Of a DNA stretch of 64,000 bases, positions 1 through 8,480 are shown piece by piece (within the stretch, counting starts at the first letter, position 1; every line of letters starts with the position of its first letter). The position numbers were made by a program, and so were the translations under genes. Location of the stretch: positions 2,847,016 through 2,911,015 of the forward strand of contig NZ_LR732912.1 in NCBI RefSeq assembly GCF_902506065.1. The letters run 5' to 3'. Origin of the DNA: Arthrobacter sp. 9V. GTDB taxonomy: Bacteria > Actinomycetota > Actinomycetes > Actinomycetales > Micrococcaceae. The notes under the pieces were generated by a model. It was not told where the DNA came from. It ran no database searches and was given only the letters and a program-made list of their open reading frames with translations.

Positions 1-1094
1 ATGACGGGGACGTACTGGATTTCCTGTCCTGCGCGCTCACCGTAGAGCGGGTTGTCCGGGAGGTGCGTGCCGTACTTTTCCTTGTACTCGCCCAGAAGGC
101 TGTTCACACCCTTGACCTCGGTGGTGAAATCACCCTTGGCCAGGAAGGAGAGGATGCCGGGCACTTCAATGACGGCCACGATGTCTTCACAGTTGGTGGC
201 ACCGAGGTTGCCCACGCTCAGGACCGAGAAGCCCGTGCCGTCGTGGCAGGCAGCTTCTGCGGCTGCCATCTTCATGGGCTGCTGCTCAAACATGAGCTTG
301 CCCTGCAAGTCACCGGTGAGGGCAGTTCCTGCGAAAGAAATCATGGCCACAACTGCACCGATTCGCAATGACGTCATCCACACGGTGTAATCGGTCTTGT
401 CACGGCCCGGGATTGCGGCTTCGCCCGGGATCAGCTTGCCATCCTTGCCCACAACGTCAATGCCGTCGTGGCGCCGACGCCAGAGGTGGTACCAGGCGAT
501 GCCCAGGAGGAAGGCCCCGGCTACAGCCAGCGCACCGAACAAGGTGTGGGGCACCGCAACCAGCGCCGTGTTGTTGGTGAACACAGCCCAGGCATCAGTC
601 ATCACGGGCCGGCCATCCACCATTTCCACGCCCACTGGGTGCTGCATCCAGGAGTTCGCCACAATGATGAAGTAGGCGGAGAAGACCGAACCAATCACGG
701 CGATCCACAAGCAGGCGAGGTGAACACCCCGTTTGAGCTGCTTCCAGCCAAAGATCCACAACCCCAGGAAGGTGGATTCAACGAAGAAGGCCAACAAGGC
801 TTCGAGGGCCAGCGGCGCGCCAAAAACATCTCCGACGAAGCGGCTGTACTCGCTCCATGCCATGCCGAACTGGAATTCCTGGACGATACCGGTGGCTACA
901 CCCATGATGAAGTTGATGAGGAAGAGCTTTCCCCAGAACTTGGTCATCCGCAGATATTGGGGCTTGCCGGTGCGGTACCAGATGGTCTGGATGATGGCCA
1001 CAACCAGGCCGAGGCCGATAGTGAGCGGCACCATCATGAAGTGGTAAACGGTGGTGATACCGAATTGCCAGCGTGCGATTTCCAAGGCGTCCAT
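1..1094 (-). CDS. cydA: Cytochrome bd ubiquinol oxidase subunit I (partial, C-terminus outside window)
   Basis: Subunit I of the bd-type terminal oxidase, an integral membrane quinol:O2 oxidoreductase that works with CydB at low oxygen or under respiratory inhibition. About 364 residues are present; the family is usually near 450-520, so the C-terminus lies left of base 1. The N-terminus (MDALEIARWQFGITTVYHFM) carries the heme-ligand histidine at residue 18. Several hydrophobic helices follow, then the conserved QPMKMAAAEA stretch that opens the quinol-binding Q-loop region. The ATG at 1094 is preceded by AAAGGA at a good spacing. Two palindromic operators lie just upstream (1136-1152, 1161-1177), suggesting control by the divergent BlaI-type repressor. 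cydB would be expected next, outside the window. Confidence 0.95.
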   Translation of the reverse strand, partial: MDALEIARWQFGITTVYHFMMVPLTIGLGLVVAIIQTIWYRTGKPQYLRMTKFWGKLFLINFIMGVATGIVQEFQFGMAWSEYSRFVGDVFGAPLALEALLAFFVESTFLGLWIFGWKQLKRGVHLACLWIAVIGSVFSAYFIIVANSWMQHPVGVEMVDGRPVMTDAWAVFTNNTALVAVPHTLFGALAVAGAFLLGIAWYHLWRRRHDGIDVVGKDGKLIPGEAAIPGRDKTDYTVWMTSLRIGAVVAMISFAGTALTGDLQGKLMFEQQPMKMAAAEAACHDGTGFSVLSVGNLGATNCEDIVAVIEVPGILSFLAKGDFTTEVKGVNSLLGEYKEKYGTHLPDNPLYGERAGQEIQYVPV

Positions 1095-1135
1095 GGCTGT
1101 CCTTTGTGCGGTGGACCGAAGTACGATGACCTTAC

Positions 1136-1152
1136 TTCTACGTCGCGTAGAA
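1136..1152. promoter_or_regulatory. BlaI-type operator 1 (cydA-proximal)
   Basis: Palindrome TTCTACGTCGCGTAGAA; arms TTCTACG/CGTAGAA are perfect. It lies 41 bp upstream of the cydA start codon, a position where a bound repressor would block transcription. It shares the TTCTAC-N5-GTAGAA skeleton with the sites at 1161-1177 and 1260-1276. Assignment to the adjacent BlaI-family protein is inference from location and from the dyad style of that family. Confidence 0.7.
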
Positions 1153-1160
1153 AACTTCTC

Positions 1161-1177
1161 TTCTACACAGTGTAGAA
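1161..1177. promoter_or_regulatory. BlaI-type operator 2
   Basis: Perfect palindrome TTCTACACAGTGTAGAA (8-bp arms around a single central base). Its centre is 25 bp from that of operator 1, so the two dyads lie a little over two helical turns apart. It is the strongest match among the three copies. Confidence 0.72.
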
Positions 1178-1259
1178 CAAATGGAAAGCACCGAAGCCCA
1201 TTCTTCAAGTGGCGTAACCCACGCGCAAGGGCCTGGAGTCCATTGCGGCGCGCCGATCT

Positions 1260-1276
1260 TTCTACCTCACGTAGAA
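1260..1276. promoter_or_regulatory. BlaI-type operator 3 (blaI-proximal)
   Basis: TTCTACCTCACGTAGAA, the same 17-bp skeleton, about 100 bp upstream of the repressor ATG. It is the expected place for autoregulation of the repressor/peptidase pair. A weaker half-site-like string (GGTAGATTTATTACGG) follows near 1288-1303. Confidence 0.68.
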
Positions 1277-1374
1277 TGAAGGTCTGAAAAGCGGTAGATT
1301 TATTACGGAATGTTGGATCGTCGCTTCCGGCTGCAGGCACGCTGCACCGGAAAGCGGAAGGTAGGGACGTATAG

Positions 1375-1761
1375 ATGGCAAGTCTTGGGGAACTGGAACG
1401 GGCAGTGATGGATCTGCTCTGGGCAGGCCAGGAGGCTGCAACTGCCAACACACTGCGCGATCTTTTGGCGCAGGATTCCGAGGCCGGCGACGGCACCGCG
1501 GGTCATCAAGGCAAGGACCTGGCAGTAACCACGGTCCTTACGGTGCTCTCACGCCTGGAAAAGAAGGGCCTTGTTGAGCGCGAACGCGGAACGCGGCCCC
1601 ACCGCTACCAAGCAGTTTCCAGCCGCGCTGACCACACCGCTGAGCTCATGCACGAAGTCCTGGGCTCCGCTCCGGACCGCGAGGCCGTCCTTGCCCGCTT
1701 CATTGGTTCGGTCACTGAAAGTGAAGCCGCTACCCTGCGCAAACTGCTCGGCTACAATTAG
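1375..1761 (+). CDS. BlaI/MecI/CopY-family transcriptional repressor
   Basis: 128-residue winged-helix repressor of the penicillinase-repressor family. The core GELERAVMDLLW opens helix 1, VTTVLTVLSRLEKKGLVER is the recognition helix plus wing, and the C-terminal helices (residues about 85-125) form the dimer interface. An unusual Gly/Asp-rich loop of roughly a dozen residues (around 37-48) interrupts the region between the second and third helices. ATG has AGGGA upstream. The M56 peptidase begins 5 bp after the stop, so the two are surely cotranscribed. Members are usually released from DNA when a partner peptidase triggers their cleavage. Here the likely targets are its own operon and divergent cydA, judged from three shared palindromes. 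Confidence 0.9.
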   Translation: MASLGELERAVMDLLWAGQEAATANTLRDLLAQDSEAGDGTAGHQGKDLAVTTVLTVLSRLEKKGLVERERGTRPHRYQAVSSRADHTAELMHEVLGSAPDREAVLARFIGSVTESEAATLRKLLGYN

Positions 1762-1766
1762 CCACT

Positions 1767-2819
1767 ATGTTCTGGACCTCATACCTGCTTGCGGTCCTGG
1801 CATTGATTCTGGCGTGGCCGGTACCCGTGCTGTTGTCGCGCGCACAATGGCCGGCACGGTCACCTTTCACCGCCATGGTCCTGTGGCAGGCGATCGCCCT
1901 TGCCGGTGGTTTGTCCATGATCGGGGCCATGCTCGTCTACGGACTGGAACCGATCGGGGATAACCTGATCGCAGGGCTGAAGAGCTTGGCCGGGATGGTC
2001 TTCAACAACGAACCCACCACGGAGCTTGGCTTCTGGCATCTTTTTGCCCTCTCCGCGGCAGCGCTGCTGACTGCGCACCTGGTCTTCACCCTGCTGCTGA
2101 CCTATTACAAAATTGAGCGCCAACGGCGACGCCACCGCGAACTGCTGGCCCTTTTGGCATCACCGTCAGACGACGGTCCCGGCACCGTGGTGATCAACCA
2201 CGACTCTCCCGTGGCCTATTGCCTGCCCGGTGGCGCACGGTCCGTCACGGTACTTTCCGATGGCCTCATGGCAGCACTGGAGCCGGCCGAACTCAGGGCG
2301 GTCCTCATCCACGAGAACGCTCACCTTTCCCAGCGCCACGATCTCCTGCTCTGGGCCTTCGCGGCGTGGCGGCAGGCGCTGCCCTGGTTCCCCACCACGC
2401 GCCTTGCCCAGACGGCCGTGAACTCATTGATCGAAATGCTGGCCGACGACGTCGCACTCCGCACAGAGAGCAAAGGCACCCTGATCAAGGCGATCGCCAT
2501 TGTTGCCAGCGGCAGCTCCCAGCCCGCCCTGGGCGGGCAAGTTCCGCGCGGGCAGGTTTCCCACGGGCAGGCCTTCAGCGGGAGCCAGGAACTGGCCGGC
2601 GGCCAGGGACTCAGCGTTGGGGGCGCCGTCGTGGAGGGCAATGCCGTCAGCGCTACCGGCGGTGCCGATTCACCGCGCACGACGGCGTCACGCGTCAGCC
2701 GCTTGCTCTCACCCAAGCCGCCACTGCCCAAGCCGGTACGCGTGATGGTCCTCCTTGCCTCGGCCCTGCTGCTTGCCGTGCCGACGGCACTGTTGATCGT
2801 TCCAGGACTGCTGGGCTGA
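1767..2819 (+). CDS. M56-family (BlaR1-like) membrane zinc metallopeptidase
   Basis: 350 residues. Three N-terminal membrane helices (about 6-24, 36-58, 92-117) precede a cytosolic zincin domain with HENAH at residues 182-186, and a last helix lies near 325-347. An EMLADD motif around 220 may supply the third zinc ligand. The family transmits a membrane signal by causing loss of its partner BlaI repressor. Unlike BlaR1 or MecR1 there is no extracellular penicillin-binding sensor domain after the last helix. Residues about 250-300 form a Gly/Gln/Ser-rich, low-complexity segment. It sits directly after the repressor gene. The signal sensed is unknown; location suggests respiration or envelope stress rather than beta-lactams. 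Confidence 0.88.
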   Translation: MFWTSYLLAVLALILAWPVPVLLSRAQWPARSPFTAMVLWQAIALAGGLSMIGAMLVYGLEPIGDNLIAGLKSLAGMVFNNEPTTELGFWHLFALSAAALLTAHLVFTLLLTYYKIERQRRRHRELLALLASPSDDGPGTVVINHDSPVAYCLPGGARSVTVLSDGLMAALEPAELRAVLIHENAHLSQRHDLLLWAFAAWRQALPWFPTTRLAQTAVNSLIEMLADDVALRTESKGTLIKAIAIVASGSSQPALGGQVPRGQVSHGQAFSGSQELAGGQGLSVGGAVVEGNAVSATGGADSPRTTASRVSRLLSPKPPLPKPVRVMVLLASALLLAVPTALLIVPGLLG

Positions 2820-2934
2820 TCGGCCGCCTGCGCAACCGCCATTATTCGGGCAACGTCGCATCACCACCGACTCCCTCCACGCGGCTACCCTATGCCGGGA
2901 GGGCTGCGCGGGAACCTGCACTACATTCAGAGGT

Positions 2935-4143
2935 GTGAACGCCTCAGAAGCACTTCCTCCTTCCGTTATTGCCAGCCAGCGTTGGCCTCTCTACGCCGCG
3001 GGCTTTACCACTGCCTTTGGCGCCCACGCTGTCGCCGCGGGGTTGGGCGCCGAAAGCGCGGACATCGGACTGAGCTTGCTGGGCCTGGGTATTCTGCTGG
3101 CCCTCTACGACGTCGCGGAAGTGTTTCTCAAACCGGTCTTCGGTGCCCTTAGCGATCGCATTGGGCCCAAACCGGTGATCGTGGGCGGGCTGCTGGCATT
3201 CTCCCTCGCTTCCCTCATTGGGCTATGGGCAGACCAGCCTGCCATGCTCGCCGCCGCACGCTTAGGGCAAGGGATGGCGGCCTCCGCGTTTTCACCGGCC
3301 TCATCAGCCAGCGTGGCCCGGCTCGCCGGAGGCAAGACCGGACACTACTTTGGACGATACGGCTCATGGAAAGGACTCGGCTACGCCATTGGACCATTGT
3401 TGGGTGCCTTGGCAATCATCATGGGTGGATTCGGCCTCCTCTTCGGTGCCCTGGCAGTACTGGGTCTGACAGTGGCTGCGTGGGCACTTGTCTCGGTGCC
3501 GCGCCTGAAGCCGCTGCCTCGCCCGCGGTACACGATTGTGGACGTGTGGCGCCAGAGCACCGAGCGATCGTTCCTTGGACCTACTCTTGTACTGGCCGCC
3601 GCCACAGGAGCGCTCGGGGCGGCCGTAGGGTTCCTCCCTGCCCTGGCAGCAGGGGAAGGATTGGGGACCGGTGGGAGCGTCGCCGTTGTCACAGTCCTTG
3701 CAGTTGCATCCGCGCTGATACAGCCCCGTGTAGGCCGGCTCCGCGATCTCGGAAGACTCCCCGACAGGCCAGGCATGGTAGTAGGCCTGCTCGCGATATC
3801 GGCGGGAACCCTGATTGCGGGCCTGCTTCCCGGGGCGGCGTGGATCTACTGCGCGGCCGTGCTCATCGGCATGGGGATCGGCGTTTCCACGCCTCTCGCT
3901 TTCGCGCACCTGGCAGATGCCACGCCGGCCGAACGCCTCGGCAGGACCATGGGTTCAGCTGAACTGGGCCGGGAACTCGGCGACGCCGGCGGGCCGCTGC
4001 TGGTGGGCGGCGTTGCGGTAGCCGCCGGGTTGCCCTGGGGTCTGGGAGCGTTGGCCGTGGTGGTGGGCGCCGCAGCGTTCGCAGCTCCGTCCCGCGCACC
4101 ATCGGCCCCTGAAGATGCCAAGGTGCCGCCCACCCCGAGCTAA
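2935..4143 (+). CDS. MFS transporter
   Basis: 402-residue major facilitator protein with about twelve hydrophobic helices. The GALSDRIGPKP loop between helices 2 and 3 (near residue 72) is the MFS signature A motif. The substrate cannot be told; overall look is of a drug or small-molecule exporter. A GTG start at 2935 is assumed; the only Shine-Dalgarno-like string (CAGAGG) abuts it, while TACATT lies 7 nt upstream, so the message may be leaderless. The stop overlaps the convergent parE stop, leaving no room for a terminator. Confidence 0.88.
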   Translation: MNASEALPPSVIASQRWPLYAAGFTTAFGAHAVAAGLGAESADIGLSLLGLGILLALYDVAEVFLKPVFGALSDRIGPKPVIVGGLLAFSLASLIGLWADQPAMLAAARLGQGMAASAFSPASSASVARLAGGKTGHYFGRYGSWKGLGYAIGPLLGALAIIMGGFGLLFGALAVLGLTVAAWALVSVPRLKPLPRPRYTIVDVWRQSTERSFLGPTLVLAAATGALGAAVGFLPALAAGEGLGTGGSVAVVTVLAVASALIQPRVGRLRDLGRLPDRPGMVVGLLAISAGTLIAGLLPGAAWIYCAAVLIGMGIGVSTPLAFAHLADATPAERLGRTMGSAELGRELGDAGGPLLVGGVAVAAGLPWGLGALAVVVGAAAFAAPSRAPSAPEDAKVPPTPS

Positions 4144-6248
4144 GCGTCGATGCGTTCCCTGTCCAGGGTGGCAGCGCCTGCAATGATGAATTCCTTGCGG
4201 GGTGCAACGTCGGAGCCCATCAGGAGGTCGAAGACTTCCTCGGCGCGCTGGGCACTTTCGATGCCCACCTTCCGGAGCGTCCTGTGCCGTGGGTCCATGG
4301 TGGTCTCGGCCAATTGCTGCGCATCCATCTCACCCAATCCCTTGTACCGCTGAATGGGCTCCTTGTAGCGCTTGCCTTCCTTGGCAAGATTGGACAGAAG
4401 CACGTGGAGCTCAGCCTCGGAGTAGGTGTAGATCATCTCATTGGCTTTTTGGCCGGGGTTGATAACCTCCACACGGTGCAGAGGAGGGACAGCGGCAAAT
4501 ACGCGGCCAGCCTCAACCATGGGCCTCATGTAACGGAAGAAAAGAGTCAGCAGCAGGGTCCGGATGTGAGCGCCGTCAACGTCTGCATCGGTCATCAGGA
4601 TGACTTTGCCGTACCGGGCAATGTCAAGGTCGAAGCTTCGGCCCGAGCCGGCGCCAACAACCTGGATCAATGCAGCGCATTCGGCGTTGGACAACATATC
4701 GCCAACGGACGCCTTCTGGACGTTCAGGATCTTTCCCCGGATGGGCAGCAGTGCCTGGAAGTCAGAAGACCGCGCAAGCTTTGCAGTACCCAGAGCGGAG
4801 TCGCCCTCTACGATGAACAGTTCGGAGCGCGCCACGTCGTCAGTGCGGCAATCAGCAAGCTTGGTGGGCATCGATGATGTTTCAAGGGCGTTCTTACGGC
4901 GCTGGGTTTCCTTATGCACGCGGGCTGAGATGCGCGACTTCATCTCGGCAACCATCTTCTCCAGAAGGAGCGAAGACTGGGCTTTGTCGTTGCGGTTGGC
5001 CGAATTCAGCCTCGCCGATATTTCCTTCTCAACCACCTTGGCAACAATGGCCCGGACCGCCGAGGTGCCCAGGATTTCCTTGGTCTGCCCCTCGAATTGG
5101 GGTTCTGCAAGGCGAACGGTCAGGACAGCTGTCAGCCCGGCGAGGATATCGTCCTTCTCGATCTTGTCGTTCCCGGCTTTCAGCTTGCGGGCATTCGTCT
5201 CCACGGCTTTGCGGAAAGTCTTCAGCAGGGCGGCTTCAAAACCGGACTGGTGTGTTCCACCCTTGGGTGTGGCGATGATGTTGACGAAGCTGCGCATGGT
5301 GGTCTCATAACCAATGCCCCAGCGCAGGGCTATGTCCACCTCACAGTCACGTTCAACTTCCGCAATCTGACTGTGCCCGTTGTCATCGAGGACGGGGACG
5401 GTTTCCTTGAACTTTCCGGATCCGTGAAGCCGCCAAACGTCCGTCACTCCGGAATCAGCCGCGAGGAATTCAACAAATTCGGAGATGCCGCCGTCGTGGT
5501 GGAAGATCTCTTCATGAACACCGGACTCCCCCGGCGTGCCAGGGAGCTTGCGCTCGTCACGCACGGTGATCTTCAGGCCGGGCACAAGGAAGGACGTTTG
5601 ACGCGCCCTCGACGCAAGATCGTCGTAGGAGAATTTGGCGTCCGGGGTGAAAATCTGACGGTCCGCCCAGTAACGCACGCGGGTACCCGTGACACCACGC
5701 TTGGCTTTACCCACAACATCGAGCACAGACTTCTCAACGAACGGCTCAAAAGGTGAGTTGGGGCTTGGCTTTGCCCCGGAATCCACGAAACGGCCAGGCT
5801 CTCCCCGGCGGAAGGACATCTGGTACGTCTTGCTGCCCCGGTCCACTTGGACGTCCAGGCGGCTGGACAAGGCGTTCACCACAGAGGCACCCACACCGTG
5901 CAAACCACCCGAGGCAGTGTAGGAACCACCGCCGAACTTACCTCCGGCGTGCAGTTTGGTGAAGACAACCTCGACGCCGGAAAGGCCGGTCTTGGGTTCG
6001 ACGTCCACGGGGATACCACGCCCATCGTCGTGGATTTCCACGGAATTGTCCGCGTGCAGGATGACCTTGATGTCATGGCCGAAGCCTGCCAGGGCCTCAT
6101 CCACCGCGTTGTCGATGATTTCCCAGAGGCAGTGCATGAGACCGCGGGAGTCCGTGGAGCCGATGTACATGCCCGGGCGCTTTCGAACAGCTTCCAGGCC
6201 CTCAAGGACAGACAGGTGCCGGGCGTTGTATTCAGAACTCGGTGCCAC
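4140..6248 (-). CDS. parE: DNA topoisomerase IV subunit B / type IIA topoisomerase B subunit
   Basis: 702 residues, full length for the family. The ATPase (GHKL) domain shows EIIDNAVDEALAGF near 42-55, GRGIP, and GGLHGVGASVVNALS near 113. The transducer domain follows, then a TOPRIM domain with ELFIVEGDSALGTAK near 477 and the metal-binding TDADVDGAHI near 551. With an A subunit (not in the window) it relaxes or decatenates DNA using ATP. It is a gyrB paralogue; the parE label rests on its place beside sigA, where actinobacteria keep this second copy. GTG start at 6248 with AAGGAG ten bases upstream. Confidence 0.9.
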   Translation of the reverse strand: MAPSSEYNARHLSVLEGLEAVRKRPGMYIGSTDSRGLMHCLWEIIDNAVDEALAGFGHDIKVILHADNSVEIHDDGRGIPVDVEPKTGLSGVEVVFTKLHAGGKFGGGSYTASGGLHGVGASVVNALSSRLDVQVDRGSKTYQMSFRRGEPGRFVDSGAKPSPNSPFEPFVEKSVLDVVGKAKRGVTGTRVRYWADRQIFTPDAKFSYDDLASRARQTSFLVPGLKITVRDERKLPGTPGESGVHEEIFHHDGGISEFVEFLAADSGVTDVWRLHGSGKFKETVPVLDDNGHSQIAEVERDCEVDIALRWGIGYETTMRSFVNIIATPKGGTHQSGFEAALLKTFRKAVETNARKLKAGNDKIEKDDILAGLTAVLTVRLAEPQFEGQTKEILGTSAVRAIVAKVVEKEISARLNSANRNDKAQSSLLLEKMVAEMKSRISARVHKETQRRKNALETSSMPTKLADCRTDDVARSELFIVEGDSALGTAKLARSSDFQALLPIRGKILNVQKASVGDMLSNAECAALIQVVGAGSGRSFDLDIARYGKVILMTDADVDGAHIRTLLLTLFFRYMRPMVEAGRVFAAVPPLHRVEVINPGQKANEMIYTYSEAELHVLLSNLAKEGKRYKEPIQRYKGLGEMDAQQLAETTMDPRHRTLRKVGIESAQRAEEVFDLLMGSDVAPRKEFIIAGAATLDRERIDA

Positions 6249-6501
6249 TCGCGGTGTGCTCCTTCAGGGTATATCTCAGGGTACTTCCAGCCGTGTTTGG
6301 CTGGTAATTCAGGGCAAACACTGCCCGTACCAGCCTAGCCGGGGATGGCATGAAGGACTGTCTGCCACTCCAGCGCGGGCGATGCCTTCCCCGTTACGTT
6401 ACGCACATGTGATACGCGGACAGCGAAAGTGACCCATCCTTGCCATGGATCTGCGTCGAATGCTGGTTATATGGATGTACAGAACTACTAAGGAGGCCGA
6501 C

Positions 6502-6723
6502 ATGACAACAGCAGTTGCAGACCGCACGCTGAACGCAGCTGATCGCTGTGACCGTTGCGGAGCCCAAGCGTACGTCCGGGTTGTACTCGAGTCCTCCGGC
6601 GGTGAGCTGCTCTTCTGCGGTCACCACGCGCGTGCAGTTGAAGCTACGCTTCGGCCCATGACTTCCGACTGGCACGATGAAACCGAGCGCCTCAATGAGA
6701 AGGCTCCCGTACCCGTCGACTAG
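6502..6723 (+). CDS. DUF7455 small zinc-ribbon-like protein
   Basis: 73 residues. The ATG at 6502 is chosen over an upstream in-frame ATG because AGGAGG lies 6 bases before it. Cys16, Cys19, Cys39 and His42 (CDRC ... FCGHH) have the spacing of a one-knuckle zinc site. The rest is an acidic tail ending EKAPVPVD. The family is widespread in actinobacteria next to the primary sigma factor gene, as here, but has no known function. It is divergent from parE and convergent with rpoD; both ends have their own terminator hairpin. A role in RNA polymerase or topoisomerase control is only a guess from context. Confidence 0.85.
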   Translation: MTTAVADRTLNAADRCDRCGAQAYVRVVLESSGGELLFCGHHARAVEATLRPMTSDWHDETERLNEKAPVPVD

Positions 6724-6761
6724 GCAGTCCGGCTATCCGGAAACCCTTTTTGATCAGACCA

Positions 6762-6791
6762 CAAGGCTCCTCCCATCCGGGAGGGGCCTTG
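6762..6791 (+). terminator. Rho-independent terminator after the DUF7455 gene
   Basis: 13-bp stem CAAGGCTCCTCCC / GGGAGGGGCCTTG with one wobble pair and a four-base loop, followed by TTGCGTTT. It lies 38 bp beyond the stop codon. Confidence 0.75.
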
Positions 6792-6857
6792 TTGCGTTTA
6801 ACGGTTGCGCCTAACGGCCCGCGCTCAAGAAAACCCGGAGGGTCGCACTCAAGAAAA

Positions 6858-6891
6858 AAGTGGCCCAACCGGATGACCGGCCGGGCCACTT
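6858..6891 (-). terminator. Rho-independent terminator of rpoD
   Basis: On the minus strand, AAGTGGCCC pairs with GGGCCACTT, with a second CCGG/CCGG pairing inside, and the stem runs into six T residues. It lies 29 bp past the rpoD stop codon. Confidence 0.85.
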
Positions 6892-6920
6892 CACTTCTGA
6901 CTCTGCAGGTTCAGTCTTGT

Positions 6921-8234
6921 TTAGTCCAGGTAGTCCCGCAGGACCTGCGAGCGGGACGGGTGCCGCAGCTTGGACATGGTCTTGCTTTCGATCTGGCGGA
7001 TGCGCTCACGCGTAACGCCGTAGACCTTGCCGATTTCGTCTAAAGTCTTCGGCTGGCCATCAGTCAGACCGAAGCGCATCGCAACAACTCCGGCCTCGCG
7101 CTCGGACAGTGTGTCCAACACAGAGTGCAGCTGCTCCTGCAAAAGCGTGAAGCTGACGGCGTCGGCGGGGACTACGGCTTCCGAGTCCTCAATGAGGTCT
7201 CCGAATTCCGAGTCGCCGTCCTCACCCAAGGGGGTGTGCAGTGAAATCGGCTCGCGACCATACTTCTGGACCTCAACAACCTTCTCAGGCGTCATGTCCA
7301 GTTCCAGCGCCAACTCTTCAGGAGTAGGTTCACGGCCGAGGTCCTGAAGCATTTGCCGCTGTACGCGGGCCAGCTTGTTGATGACTTCCACCATGTGCAC
7401 CGGGATACGGATGGTGCGGGCCTGGTCTGCCATGGCGCGGGTAATCGCCTGGCGGATCCACCATGTTGCGTACGTGGAGAACTTGAAGCCCTTGGTGTAG
7501 TCGAACTTCTCCACAGCACGAATAAGGCCCAGGTTGCCTTCCTGAATCAGGTCCAGGAAGAGCATGCCACGGCCGGTGTAACGCTTGGCCAGGGAAACGA
7601 CGAGGCGCAGGTTGGCCTCGAGCAGGTGGTTCTTGGCGCGCTTGCCGTCATGGATGACGAATTCAAGTTCACGCTTGAGCTTGGGATCCATGGATCCGTC
7701 GTCGGCGTTGATCTTTTCCTCGGCAAAGAGGCCTGCCTCAATCCGAAGGGCAAGATCAACTTCCTGCTCCGCATTCAGCAGAGCAACCTTGCCGATCTGC
7801 TTGAGGTAGTCCTTGACGGGGTCGGCCGTAGCACCGGCCGACATGACCTGCTGGACAGGTGCGTCGTCGTCGTCGGCATCCGAGTAAACGAATCCCGAGC
7901 CGGAGGGCGCAGCCTTGTCCTTGGTGGCCGCGGCGCCGTCCTCGACGTCGTCATCTCCGACTTCGACTTCCTCGGCAGCTGCGGGATCAAAGTCTTCATC
8001 CTCGCCGCTGGAGTCCTCGGCGTCGGAGCCTGAGGTCTTGTTCGCGGCTTCAGCGGCGGCCTTCGCACCGGGCTTGGGTCCACGCTTCTTGGGTGCCGGC
8101 TTGTCAGAGTCGCCCTCTGAGGCCTTGTTGGCAGCACGTGTCGCTGCGCGCTTTGCCGATGTTGCCGCCTTCTTTTCCTCAGCGGACAATTCGGCCTGGG
8201 CGGCGGGTTCCTTCTCGACGGAAGACGGGGTCAC
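6921..8234 (-). CDS. rpoD: Primary RNA polymerase sigma factor (sigma-70/SigA)
   Basis: 437-residue housekeeping sigma factor. A long Lys/Ala/Glu-rich N-terminal extension (about 1-130) is typical of actinobacterial HrdB/SigA. Region 1.2 starts at [11 protein letters not shown]. Region 2 holds [26 protein letters not shown] and the -10-reading [13 protein letters not shown]. Region 3 follows, and region 4.2 has the -35-reading helix [19 protein letters not shown], ending near RDYLD. GTG start at 8234 with AAAGG upstream. It directs transcription of most genes in the window. The neighbours DUF7455 and DUF4192 are conserved companions in this phylum. Confidence 0.96.
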   Translation of the reverse strand: MTPSSVEKEPAAQAELSAEEKKAATSAKRAATRAANKASEGDSDKPAPKKRGPKPGAKAAAEAANKTSGSDAEDSSGEDEDFDPAAAEEVEVGDDDVEDGAAATKDKAAPSGSGFVYSDADDDDAPVQQVMSAGATADPVKDYLKQIGKVALLNAEQEVDLALRIEAGLFAEEKINADDGSMDPKLKRELEFVIHDGKRAKNHLLEANLRLVVSLAKRYTGRGMLFLDLIQEGNLGLIRAVEKFDYTKGFKFSTYATWWIRQAITRAMADQARTIRIPVHMVEVINKLARVQRQMLQDLGREPTPEELALELDMTPEKVVEVQKYGREPISLHTPLGEDGDSEFGDLIEDSEAVVPADAVSFTLLQEQLHSVLDTLSEREAGVVAMRFGLTDGQPKTLDEIGKVYGVTRERIRQIESKTMSKLRHPSRSQVLRDYLD

Positions 8235-8480
8235 AGAAAACCTTTCTAGCGGCGGTCTGTGGAATCACCATACGGGCAACACCACTATGACCCTGTCAAG
8301 TCCGCGATCAATTTCAAATGCGATCGCCGTCTGCAGAGTCTCTATAGAGAACTCTCGACGACTCTGTATTGTTCCCGGTGAAGGGGCCAATTCAGGCATT
8401 CAAACGCGGACCCAACCGGGTCTCGGCATCCATTGTCTCACGGTTTTGCGAAACCCACGCCGGATGAAGCTACAAACCCT
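8235..8480. promoter_or_regulatory. rpoD upstream region with -35-like element and palindrome
   Basis: 246 bp between the DUF4192 gene and rpoD. Reading toward rpoD there is a TTGACA (complement of 8294-8299), but no convincing -10 at standard spacing (best are CCGTAT or TATGGT, 18-21 bp away). A perfect 12-bp palindrome TCTCTATAGAGA lies at 8339-8350. No ORF with coding features was seen. Confidence 0.4.

Noticed and set aside
468..1175. 235-codon plus-strand frame opposite cydA
   Set aside because: cydA on the minus strand has heme-ligand and Q-loop motifs and many membrane helices; the plus-strand frame is its shadow.
1375..2819. A beta-lactam resistance (blaI-blaR1) operon
   Set aside because: No penicillin-binding sensor domain in the M56 protein and no beta-lactamase gene in the neighbourhood.
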